From: DATKPC01 sp035524275
Lineage (GTDB): Bacteria; Pseudomonadota; Gammaproteobacteria; Burkholderiales; Burkholderiaceae_F
Reading direction: 5' to 3'
Length of the DNA stretch: 48,719 nucleotides
Assembly (NCBI GenBank): GCA_035524275.1
Contig: DATKPC010000094.1
Location: 1-48,719, forward strand
Position numbers and translations under genes: made by a program. Positions 1-6,993 of this stretch are shown here, piece after piece (position 1 is the stretch's first letter; each line of letters starts with the position of its first letter). Under the pieces are notes generated by a model. That model did not search any database. It was not told the origin of the DNA and worked only from the letters and a program-made list of their open reading frames with translations.

Positions 1-223
1 TGACTTTCCGATGGTTCGATCGACGTCGCGTCGCGGCGCCGAACGGGGCATGGCGGGGTGGCCGCGAATTGCCGGCAAGCCGGCGCCAGGAAGCGGCCGC
101 CGACCGTTGAACGCCCGACCGTCGCACGCGATCGGGCGGACACGGACGACCGTCGAGAATAGCATCGTGGCACCGCGCGACGGGTCGCGCAACGCCGCGG
201 TGCAAGACCCGGGCCGGGGTGGT
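1..223. other. Left-edge stretch without a supported gene
   Basis: I see no credible coding region, RNA gene or terminator here. A plus-strand open frame runs from 11 to 832, but its translation is very Arg-rich, matches no family, and lies antisense to the better candidate at 224-814. This is probably the 3' flank of that minus-strand gene. Confidence 0.4.
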
Positions 224-814
224 TCAGCGAATGGAACAGCGTGCCGTGAGCATCACGGTGGCGTTGGGAGAACTGCCGAAATGGGCGTGCGCGCGCAGCA
301 CCGGTGCCATGCAGCGCTCCGCGTCGACGCCGAGCGCCTGCAGCATGGAGCGCAAGCGCGGCGCCGCGAAGCCGAGCGAATAGCGCGGCTGCTGGATCGT
401 GCCGTCGGCCGCGGCACGCGGCATTTCGATCATCAGGCTGCCGCCCAGCGCGGGCGTCTGCCGGATCAATTGCGCCGCCGCTTCCGGCCTCTGACTTTCG
501 AGGATCTCGAGCGCGGAGTCGCTCGTCGAGGGAATCGCGCCGGAGGCGAATCCCGCCGCGGGCGGGTCGCCGGCTGTCGCGCCGCCGCCCGGTGCCGCGC
601 CGTGGATCATCGCGGCGGCGGTCGTCGACGGCACGCGCCAATTGCTGATGAAGCGCGCGTCGACGCCGACCGACCCGCCATCGGCACGGGCGGTGAAGTG
701 TGCGAACACACACATCAAGGCGGAAAACCCGGCGACGATGATCCGCCGATCGCGTCCGGACCCAAGGTCGCTGGGGTAGATCGGCGGTGGTCGTCGCGGC
801 ATCCGGAGCCTCAC
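224..814 (-). CDS. Hypothetical exported protein
   Basis: A 196-residue frame that I do not recognise. The N-terminus is basic (MRLRMPRRPPP) and is followed by a hydrophobic stretch (about residues 28-43, IIVAGFSALMCVFAHF) ending in TARADGG, which looks like a signal peptide with a possible cleavage site after ARA. The upstream basic part is long for a signal peptide, so an internal TTG at about residue 17 may be the true start. The mature part is Ala/Gly/Pro-rich with no catalytic motif; it contains a segment resembling a short helical domain (SALEILESQRPEAAAQLI). It is divergent from the MoxR gene at 938, so 815-937 would hold both promoters. It could be a small envelope protein; function unknown. 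Confidence 0.5.
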   Translation of the reverse strand: MRLRMPRRPPPIYPSDLGSGRDRRIIVAGFSALMCVFAHFTARADGGSVGVDARFISNWRVPSTTAAAMIHGAAPGGGATAGDPPAAGFASGAIPSTSDSALEILESQRPEAAAQLIRQTPALGGSLMIEMPRAAADGTIQQPRYSLGFAAPRLRSMLQALGVDAERCMAPVLRAHAHFGSSPNATVMLTARCSIR

Positions 815-937
815 GGCGTAGGGCTGGCATGATGATGTACCCTAAAACGCGGTACGGCAAGAGTCTTCCGATGCGCGATCGCGGTCACCCGAAAGACGCC
901 TTGCGTTGCGTCGCCGGCACGCTCACGCCGCTGCGAT

Positions 938-1873
938 ATGCTGGACGCCATGGATGAATCGACCCGCACGCCCACCTCGATCGACGCGGTTGCGCAGCTG
1001 CTCGCCTCGCGCGACTACGTGGCCGATCGACAACTGGTCACCGCGATCTACCTGTCGCTGGCCCTGAAACGGCCGCTGTTTCTCGAAGGCGAGCCGGGAA
1101 CCGGCAAGACCGAGGTCGCGAAGGTCCTGGCTTCCGCGCTCGGCGCGGAGCTGATCCGGCTGCAGTGCTACGAGGGCCTCGACGTCGCATCGGCCGCCTA
1201 CGAGTGGAACTATGCGCGCCAGATGCTCGAGATCCGCATCGCGGAGGCGGCGCATGAAGCGAGCCGCGAGCAACTCGCGCACGATCTCTTCAGCGAGCGC
1301 TTCCTGATCGCGCGACCGCTGCTGCGCGCGCTGCAACCCGGCAAGGTGCCGCCGGTGCTGCTCATCGACGAGCTGGATCGTGCCGACGAGCCCTTCGAAG
1401 CCTACCTGCTCGAAATCCTTTCCGACTTCCAGATCACGATCCCGGAGTGGAAGACCATCGCCGCCGGCGTGCCCCCGGTGGTCGTGATCACGTCCAATCG
1501 CACGCGCGAGATCCACGACGCGGTGAAGCGGCGCTGCCTCTACCATTGGGTCGACTACCCGTCGGCCGCGCGCGAGTTCGAAATCGTCCGGCGCAGGGTT
1601 CCGCAGATCCGGGAAAGCCTCAGCCGGCAGATCGTCGCCTTCGTCCAGGGACTGCGCCAGATCGACCTGTACAAGCTTCCCGGCGTCTCGGAGACGATCG
1701 AGTGGTCGCGCGCGCTGCTGGCGCTCGACGCCGTCGTACTGGAACCGGAGACCGTCAGCAATACGCTGGGCGTCCTGCTGAAGTACCAGGACGACATCGC
1801 CAAAGTCCAGGGTTCGGAAGCGGCGCGCCTCGTCGAGCGCATCCGCAACGACGCGGCCGCGGTCAACGGCTGA
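938..1873 (+). CDS. MoxR-type AAA+ ATPase
   Basis: An AAA+ ATPase of the MoxR class, which typically acts as a chaperone that loads cofactors or remodels a partner together with a VWA-domain protein. Walker A is GEPGTGKT (residues 51-58) and Walker B is LLIDELDRAD (141-150), followed by a sensor-1-like ITSNRTRE near residue 184. Its 311 residues are a normal family length. An alternative start is the ATG at 950 (MDESTR). The stop overlaps the start of the VWA gene (TGATG at 1871-1875), so the two are translationally coupled. That pairing is the usual MoxR/CoxE arrangement. No CO dehydrogenase or methanol dehydrogenase genes are nearby, so the client is unknown. Confidence 0.9.
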   Translation: MLDAMDESTRTPTSIDAVAQLLASRDYVADRQLVTAIYLSLALKRPLFLEGEPGTGKTEVAKVLASALGAELIRLQCYEGLDVASAAYEWNYARQMLEIRIAEAAHEASREQLAHDLFSERFLIARPLLRALQPGKVPPVLLIDELDRADEPFEAYLLEILSDFQITIPEWKTIAAGVPPVVVITSNRTREIHDAVKRRCLYHWVDYPSAAREFEIVRRRVPQIRESLSRQIVAFVQGLRQIDLYKLPGVSETIEWSRALLALDAVVLEPETVSNTLGVLLKYQDDIAKVQGSEAARLVERIRNDAAAVNG

Positions 1874-3168
1874 TGGTGCCGACCGCGGGCGACGCCGCGT
1901 CGGCGCTGCCGGGCCACCTGGCCGATAACGTCGTCCACTTCGCGCGCGTCTTGCGACGCGCCGGCGTCCCGATCGGCACCGATCGCGTCCTGCTGGCGCT
2001 CCGGGCGCTCGAGGTCGCCGGGCTGCAGTCGCGTCGCGACCTCTATGCCGTCCTCATCGCGTGCCTGATCGATCGGCGCGAGCAGGTGACCCTGTTCGAC
2101 CAGGCTTTCCATATCTTCTGGCGTGATCCCGACATTCTCGGGCAGATGATGCGCATGCTCCTGCCGCAGGTCGATTCGCGCCTGGGCGGCGCGACGTCGC
2201 CGGTGCCGGAGAATCGTCGCCTGGGCGAGGCGCTGTTCACGCAGGCGCCGCAGCCGCGGCCGCCGGAACCCGAGCAGCAGCGCGTAGAGATCGATGCGCG
2301 GCTGAGCTGGTCCGATCGCGAGCAGCTGCGCAAGGCCGATTTCGAGACGATGACAACGGCCGAGTGGGCCGAAGCGCGGCGAATGGTCGCGCTGATGCGC
2401 CCCTTCTTTGCCGAGCTTCGAACGCGACGCAGCGCCGCGGCGACGCGCGGCACGGTTCTCGACCTGCGCGCGCTGCTGCGATCGGCGGCTCGGCACGGCG
2501 GGGATTTCGTCGACCTGCCGCTCCGCAGCCGGCGCACGCGTCCGGCCCCGCTCGTCGCGATTGTCGACATCTCCGGATCGATGAGCCGCTATTCGCGGAT
2601 GTTCCTGCATTTCCTCCACGCGATCGGCAATGCCGACTACCGGGTCGAGGCCTTCGTCTTCGGCACCCGGCTCACGTCGATCACGCGACCGATGCGCGCG
2701 AAGGATCCTGACGTCGCCGTGGCATCGGTCGTGCGCGCGGTCCAGGACTGGTCCGGCGGCACGCGGATCGCCGATGCCCTTCACGCGTTCAATCGCCAGT
2801 GGGCCCGCCGCGTCCTCTCGGGCGGGGCGACCGTGCTGTTCGTGAGCGACGGCCTCGAGCACGGCGCCCCCGACGTGCTGTCCCACGAAGTGGAGCGCCT
2901 CGCGAAATCCTGCCGCCGACTGGTCTGGCTCAACCCGCTGCTTCGCTACGAGGGCTTCGAGCCGAGGGCGCGCGGCGTCCGCGCGATCCTGCCCTACGTC
3001 GACGCCTTGCTGCCGGTGCACAGTGTCGACAGTCTCTCCCGCCTGGCGTCGATCCTGGCGACGGCGGCACCGTCGACCGACCGTGGGCGCGGCGCCGACG
3101 CCTGGGGTGGCGCCGGGCTCGCCGGCTCGCGCCGATCACGGGCGGCGCCGCTGAGCGTGCCGGCCTGA
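1873..3168 (+). CDS. VWA domain-containing protein, CoxE-like
   Basis: A 431-residue partner of the upstream MoxR ATPase. The start was set at 1873 because it overlaps the moxR stop codon by one base; the open frame extends further upstream only inside moxR. The C-terminal half is a von Willebrand A domain with a MIDAS motif, VDISGSM, whose first Asp is residue 232, and later the segments GGTRIADAL and FVSDGLEHG. The N-terminal half is helical and includes RVLRRAGVPIGTDRVLLAL, typical of CoxE proteins. Known MoxR-VWA pairs assist metal-cofactor insertion or complex assembly; the target here is not indicated by neighbours. The cytoplasmic location is inferred from the absence of a signal peptide or membrane segment. 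Confidence 0.88.
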   Translation: MVPTAGDAASALPGHLADNVVHFARVLRRAGVPIGTDRVLLALRALEVAGLQSRRDLYAVLIACLIDRREQVTLFDQAFHIFWRDPDILGQMMRMLLPQVDSRLGGATSPVPENRRLGEALFTQAPQPRPPEPEQQRVEIDARLSWSDREQLRKADFETMTTAEWAEARRMVALMRPFFAELRTRRSAAATRGTVLDLRALLRSAARHGGDFVDLPLRSRRTRPAPLVAIVDISGSMSRYSRMFLHFLHAIGNADYRVEAFVFGTRLTSITRPMRAKDPDVAVASVVRAVQDWSGGTRIADALHAFNRQWARRVLSGGATVLFVSDGLEHGAPDVLSHEVERLAKSCRRLVWLNPLLRYEGFEPRARGVRAILPYVDALLPVHSVDSLSRLASILATAAPSTDRGRGADAWGGAGLAGSRRSRAAPLSVPA

Positions 3169-3226
3169 GGATCCGGCGCCTGGGCCGCGCCGGACCGTGC
3201 GGCGAGACCTGCCGCGAGACGATTCG

Positions 3227-4354
3227 TCAATACACCGCGCCGCGCGCGTCGACCGGCCAGACGGCCTCGACCGTTCCCTGGCGGACCGCGACGATCCAAT
3301 CGTGCAGGTTCACCGTCGGGTCGCAGTGCCCCGGGACCAGCAGCGCCTTCGCCCCGATCTTGATGGCCGGGCCGCCGTCGGCGATCCGGGTCAGCACGGT
3401 GTGTTCGTCGGAAACGGAGTGCACGCGCCAGCCGTCGAACGTCGGTCGCGCCGGACCCGAATCGGTCGAAAACGCCTTGAGCCCGGCGTCCAGTGTCGCG
3501 CGTTCGCCGCGTTGGCTCATGACCGTCGTCAGCACGAACAGCGCGTTGTCGAACACCGGGGCGTCCGGATCCTGCTCGTTGCGCTTGTAGTCGACGTCCA
3601 TGAAGAGGTACGAACCGGGCTGGATCTCGTTGTAGACGCCGCTCGTGGCGTCGTACGGGAATGTCCCGGTGCCGCCGCCGGTGATCACGTCGCACGAGAG
3701 GTTGGCCGCGACGAGGGCGTCGCGCACCTCGGCGGCGCGCGCGGCCGCGTGCTTCACGGCAGCGCGTCGCTCCGGGGCTCCGCGGCGGTGCTGCGCGGAG
3801 CCGGCGTACGCATGCAGCCCGGCGAGGTGCAGGAAGCCGCTGGCGGCCACGACGCGTGCCACCTGGACGGCCACCTCGGCGTCCGGAACACCGCCGCGAT
3901 TCTGTCCGACGTCGACTTCGACATAGACGTCCAGGCGCGCCTGCTCTTCGGCGCACAGCGTCGCCAGGCGTCGCGCGGATTCGGCGTCGTCGACGCAGAC
4001 GCCAAGCTTCGAATCGGTGAAGCGACGCGCCAGTTGCGCGAGGCGACGCAGTTTCTGGTCGCCGGCGATCTCGTTCGTGATCAGCACGTCGGGGATGTCG
4101 CCGCCCAGGAAGACCTCGGCTTCGCCCATTTTCTGCACGCAGATTCCGACCGCGCCCGCATTGATCTGGCGGCGCGCGATCTCGACGCACTTGTGGGTCT
4201 TCGCATGCGGCCGCAGGCGGACGGCGCTGCTCGCCGCGGCCTGCGCCATCCGCGTCAGGTTCGCTTCGAACTTGTCGAGATCGAGGATCAGCGCCGGCGT
4301 GTCGACCTGCTTGAGCGAATCGCCGCGCTGCGCCGGAATCCAGTCGAGACGCAT
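3227..4354 (-). CDS. PLP-dependent D-threonine aldolase / D-serine dehydratase-like enzyme
   Basis: A 375-residue fold-type III PLP enzyme of the DSD1 family (alanine racemase N-terminal barrel plus a metal-dependent C-terminal domain). The PLP lysine lies in PHAKTHK (49-55). The C-terminus carries GHCDPTVN, giving an H-x-D pair (about H343 and D345) that matches the divalent-metal site of D-threonine aldolases; D-serine dehydratases more often have H-x-C. I therefore favour D-threonine aldolase-type chemistry (retro-aldol cleavage of D-beta-hydroxy amino acids), though substrate cannot be proven from sequence. The GGGTGTFPYD segment is a likely phosphate-binding loop. A TAGACT hexamer sits 6 bases before the ATG, so the message may be nearly leaderless. 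The gene is convergent with the VWA gene. Confidence 0.85.
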   Translation of the reverse strand: MRLDWIPAQRGDSLKQVDTPALILDLDKFEANLTRMAQAAASSAVRLRPHAKTHKCVEIARRQINAGAVGICVQKMGEAEVFLGGDIPDVLITNEIAGDQKLRRLAQLARRFTDSKLGVCVDDAESARRLATLCAEEQARLDVYVEVDVGQNRGGVPDAEVAVQVARVVAASGFLHLAGLHAYAGSAQHRRGAPERRAAVKHAAARAAEVRDALVAANLSCDVITGGGTGTFPYDATSGVYNEIQPGSYLFMDVDYKRNEQDPDAPVFDNALFVLTTVMSQRGERATLDAGLKAFSTDSGPARPTFDGWRVHSVSDEHTVLTRIADGGPAIKIGAKALLVPGHCDPTVNLHDWIVAVRQGTVEAVWPVDARGAVY

Positions 4355-4362
4355 CGGATCAG

Positions 4363-4376
4363 TCTAGGGCCTGTTC
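4363..4376 (-). promoter_or_regulatory. Recurring 14-base promoter-proximal motif, copy 1
   Basis: On the minus strand this reads GAACAGGCCCTAGA, identical to copies at 15536-15549 and 35893-35906. It ends 8 bases before the start codon of the PLP enzyme. The TAGACT overlapping its 3' end is a plausible -10 box. No good -35 hexamer was found at the usual distance. Confidence 0.5.
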
Positions 4377-4772
4377 ACGCGATGGATCGCCGCTCCTCCG
4401 GCCGCCGGTCGGACGTCACGCGGCCCCGGTCGACGGGCGCATCCGCGCGAACGCATGCCAGCAGGTCGAACCCCGGAATGGGAGGGAGGCGACGTGGGAC
4501 GACGGACTGAATCGGACACAAGGCATCGAACCTTGGATCGACAAATCAATGCCATTTTCAGGAACGCCAGATCGAGGAACGCCAGATCGCGTCGCCGCAC
4601 GGGTTCTGCGCCGCGGGCCGACACTGTACCTGAACACTTTGGTGGGAACACTCGGGAGTCGCCTCTGCGCAGGCTGGCACGACGCACCTTCGGGTCGACC
4701 CCAGCCGGTGTCGGTGGAGGTTCGCAGCTTCGGGCGCGCCCGGTACCGGATCTCGTGCCCGCGGACGATCCG
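4377..4772. other. Intergenic region with decayed tRNA-Lys 3' end and short repeat
   Basis: About 400 bases between the PLP enzyme and the ClC gene. No credible gene was seen; the open frames on both strands are low-complexity. It holds a tRNA-Lys-like 3' fragment (about 4503-4536) and a perfect 15-base tandem duplication (aggaacgccagatcg twice, about 4560-4589). Confidence 0.5.
4503..4536 (-). pseudogene. Degenerate 3' end of a tRNA-Lys
   Basis: The stretch cacaaggcatcgaacctt plus gga differs at only two positions from the T-arm of the intact tRNA-Lys at 6284-6359, and weaker similarity continues through the acceptor end and a few bases past it (gactg). The T-stem CAAGG/CCTTG is kept, but the rest of the cloverleaf is absent. 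It is best read as a tRNA remnant or an integration scar, not a functional RNA. Confidence 0.5.
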
Positions 4773-6134
4773 TCACGTGGGTGTGTCGACCGGCGTCGCG
4801 CCGCCCGTTGGGGACGCAGCGCGAGGGGCCAGCCGCAGCAGTTGGACCTCCGCGAGGCTCCCGTACAGCGGCCGCGTAAGGACGCGTGAAATCGCGCTGG
4901 CCGCGAGCGAACAGGCCATCAGCGTCAGGACCATCGAATGGCCATCGACCATCTCCATCACGATGATGAACGCGGTCAGGGGCGCCTGCGTGACGGCGGC
5001 CAGGAATCCGGCCATTCCGAGGGCGATCAGCGCCGCGGGTTGGTCCAGGTGGAAGCATTCCGCGAATCCATTGCCGATCCCCGCTCCGATGGCCAGGGAG
5101 GGGGCGAAGATTCCTGCCGGGACGCCGGACCACGTCGTCAGCCATGTGGCGACGAACTTGAAGAACGTGTAGCCCGTCGGCACGGATTCCTGCCCCTCGA
5201 GCATCGAACGGGTCAGTGTGTAGCCGCTGCCGAACGTGGCGCCGCGGGTCACGAGGCCGATGACGGCGCAGGCCAGGCCGCAGGCGGCGGCGAACGCCGC
5301 AGGATGCCGCGAGCGCCAGCGGGTCGCGCGGTCGGGCGACCTGCCACCCAGCGAGGCGATGAGCAGGCGTGCGAACAGTCCGCCCGCGATGCCGCTGGCC
5401 AGTGCGACACCGACGCCCGGGAGCAACATGCCGATGCCAAGTCCATGGACCCGGATCATGCCGAAGTAAGTCTCGTTCCCGTTGATCGAGACGGCGACGA
5501 TTCCGGCCAGGACGATGCCGGTGATCAGCAGGCCACTGCTGCGTTGCTCGGGCGTTCGCGACAGCTCCTCGATGGCGAACATGACGCCGGCCAGCGGCGT
5601 GTTGAAGGCTGCCGCGATGCCGGCCGCGCCCCCCGCGACGAGCAGCCCGTGTTCGCTGACGGCCGACCGCCGCGGCAGCCAGCGCCGGCCTGCAAGCATG
5701 ATGCCGGCCGCGATCTGGACCGACGGCCCTTCGCGCCCCAGCGAAAGTCCCGCCAGCAGGCCCCAGCTCGTCAGCAGGATCTTGGCCACCGTCAAGCGCA
5801 GCGAGACGAACAATCCCATTCGTTCCGTCGCTACCGAACCGGACAGTGCGGCGATGACCTGCGGGATCCCGGATCCTCCCGCGCCGGGCACGTAACGCCT
5901 CGTGAGCCAAGCGATGCCGAAGGCGCTGGCGGGCATCCACGCAAGCGCCATCCACGGTACCGAATCGTCGAAGCGGAAGAAGACTTGAAGCGCCTGCTCG
6001 GTCAGTCGCGTGAATCCAACCACCGCGAGACCGGCCGCGGCGGCCGAAACCATCACGACGGCCCTCGCCCACCAGCGGCGCCAGTCCGCGAATTCACGAC
6101 GAAATGCGACTTGAATTCGATGCCGGCGGTGCAT
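4773..6134 (-). CDS. ClC-family voltage-gated chloride channel/antiporter
   Basis: A 453-residue, multi-helix membrane protein of the ClC family. The three conserved selectivity-filter segments are present: GAGGSGIPQ, SLGREGPSVQ and GIFAPSLAIG. The Glu in GREGP is the gating glutamate, consistent with a Cl-/H+ exchanger, which typically supports acid resistance. The protein stops soon after the last helix, so there are no CBS domains. The N-terminus has a basic cytoplasmic segment of about 20 residues. The gene stands alone between an intact tRNA-Lys and a decayed tRNA-Lys 3' fragment, which raises the possibility that it arrived as a small insertion. Its base composition does not look markedly different from its neighbours. 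Confidence 0.92.
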   Translation of the reverse strand: MHRRHRIQVAFRREFADWRRWWARAVVMVSAAAAGLAVVGFTRLTEQALQVFFRFDDSVPWMALAWMPASAFGIAWLTRRYVPGAGGSGIPQVIAALSGSVATERMGLFVSLRLTVAKILLTSWGLLAGLSLGREGPSVQIAAGIMLAGRRWLPRRSAVSEHGLLVAGGAAGIAAAFNTPLAGVMFAIEELSRTPEQRSSGLLITGIVLAGIVAVSINGNETYFGMIRVHGLGIGMLLPGVGVALASGIAGGLFARLLIASLGGRSPDRATRWRSRHPAAFAAACGLACAVIGLVTRGATFGSGYTLTRSMLEGQESVPTGYTFFKFVATWLTTWSGVPAGIFAPSLAIGAGIGNGFAECFHLDQPAALIALGMAGFLAAVTQAPLTAFIIVMEMVDGHSMVLTLMACSLAASAISRVLTRPLYGSLAEVQLLRLAPRAASPTGGATPVDTPT

Positions 6135-6283
6135 CGGTCGGTGCGCAGGCCGTGATCAGATGGTCTTGCGAATTTCGCCGGCTGCGGTCTGGAGCACGGC
6201 GACGGCGCCCGTCATCTTGAGCCCGAAAGCCCTGGAGCAGGAGCTCCAGACGGGGAAGGAATGACGTGGCAATTTGAGATGAC

Positions 6284-6359
6284 TGGTAGGGGCACAAGGA
6301 TTCGAACCTTGGACCTACGGATTAAGAGTCCGCTGCTCTACCAACTGAGCTATACCCCC
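6284..6359 (-). tRNA. tRNA-Lys (anticodon CUU)
   Basis: A complete 76-nucleotide cloverleaf including an encoded CCA end. The acceptor GGGGGUA pairs with UGCCCCU (with G-U wobbles). The D-arm is AGCUCAGUUGGUAGAGC, the anticodon loop CUCUUAA gives anticodon CUU (reads AAG, Lys), and the T-loop is GGUUCGAAUCC. It lies alone between the OmpA-domain gene and the ClC gene. Confidence 0.96.
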
Positions 6360-6467
6360 GATACGGCCACGCGCGGCACCCGTTCGAGCTGCCCGGTCGC
6401 CACGCGCCAAGCGCGCATTTTATAGCAAGCGGCGAACGTTGCAGCGCTCGCCGCCGGATCCTCCTCG

Positions 6468-6980
6468 TCAGCGGATCGAAACCTCGACGCGGCGCGCCTC
6501 GGCCGGGTCCGAACCGCCGGTGGTTACCTGCGGCTTCTCGAGATCCACGCGCTCCGCCGCGACGCCCGCCGCGACGAGCGCGTCGCGCACGGCCAATGCG
6601 CGCTGCTTCGCGAGTTCCGCATTGGACTGCGCGTTGCCGCTGGCGTCATGGAAGCCGGAGATGACCGCATGCGATTCCGGTTTCCCCTGCAGGGCGGCGA
6701 CGATCGGCGCGAGTTCGCCCGGCGCCGTCGCCGGGAGTGCCGCGGCGCCCAGTTCGAAATAGATTTTCACGGTACCGACGGCGGCCGCGGGCGCGGCCGG
6801 TGCCGCTACCACGGGCTCCGCGGCGGCGGGAACGGCGGGCGCCGCGACGGTCGCCGACGACGGACTGAACGTTCCGCCGACCGACAGCGCGACGCCGATG
6901 ACCATCAGCGATACGAAGATCGCGACGCCGAGGACCATCCCGATGGCGACGTTGATCTCGGCGTCCTGGTCGTCGAACAT
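6468..6980 (-). CDS. Single-helix OmpA-domain protein (partner of the pyrophosphatase)
   Basis: A 170-residue protein. The start at 6980 (MFDDQDAEINV) was chosen because upstream residues in the same frame are the antisense of hppA. It has one membrane helix (about residues 12-36), a Pro/Ala-rich linker (about 37-66) and an OmpA-family C-terminal domain with GFHDASG and AKQRALAVRDAL. These keep the Asp and Arg that bind diaminopimelate in peptidoglycan-binding OmpA domains. The domain is nearly identical to the one fused to the pyrophosphatase just upstream (stop at 6994, 13 bases before this start), so the two are probably co-transcribed and arose by duplication. The overall layout resembles MotB/TolR-type anchors. 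The domain is inferred to be periplasmic. Confidence 0.85.
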   Translation of the reverse strand: MFDDQDAEINVAIGMVLGVAIFVSLMVIGVALSVGGTFSPSSATVAAPAVPAAAEPVVAAPAAPAAAVGTVKIYFELGAAALPATAPGELAPIVAALQGKPESHAVISGFHDASGNAQSNAELAKQRALAVRDALVAAGVAAERVDLEKPQVTTGGSDPAEARRVEVSIR

Positions 6981-6993
6981 GGCGGCTCCCGGC

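Noticed and set aside
11..832. Plus-strand 273-codon frame at the left edge
   Set aside because: Arg/Gly/Ala-rich, antisense to the exported hypothetical, which has a plausible signal peptide.
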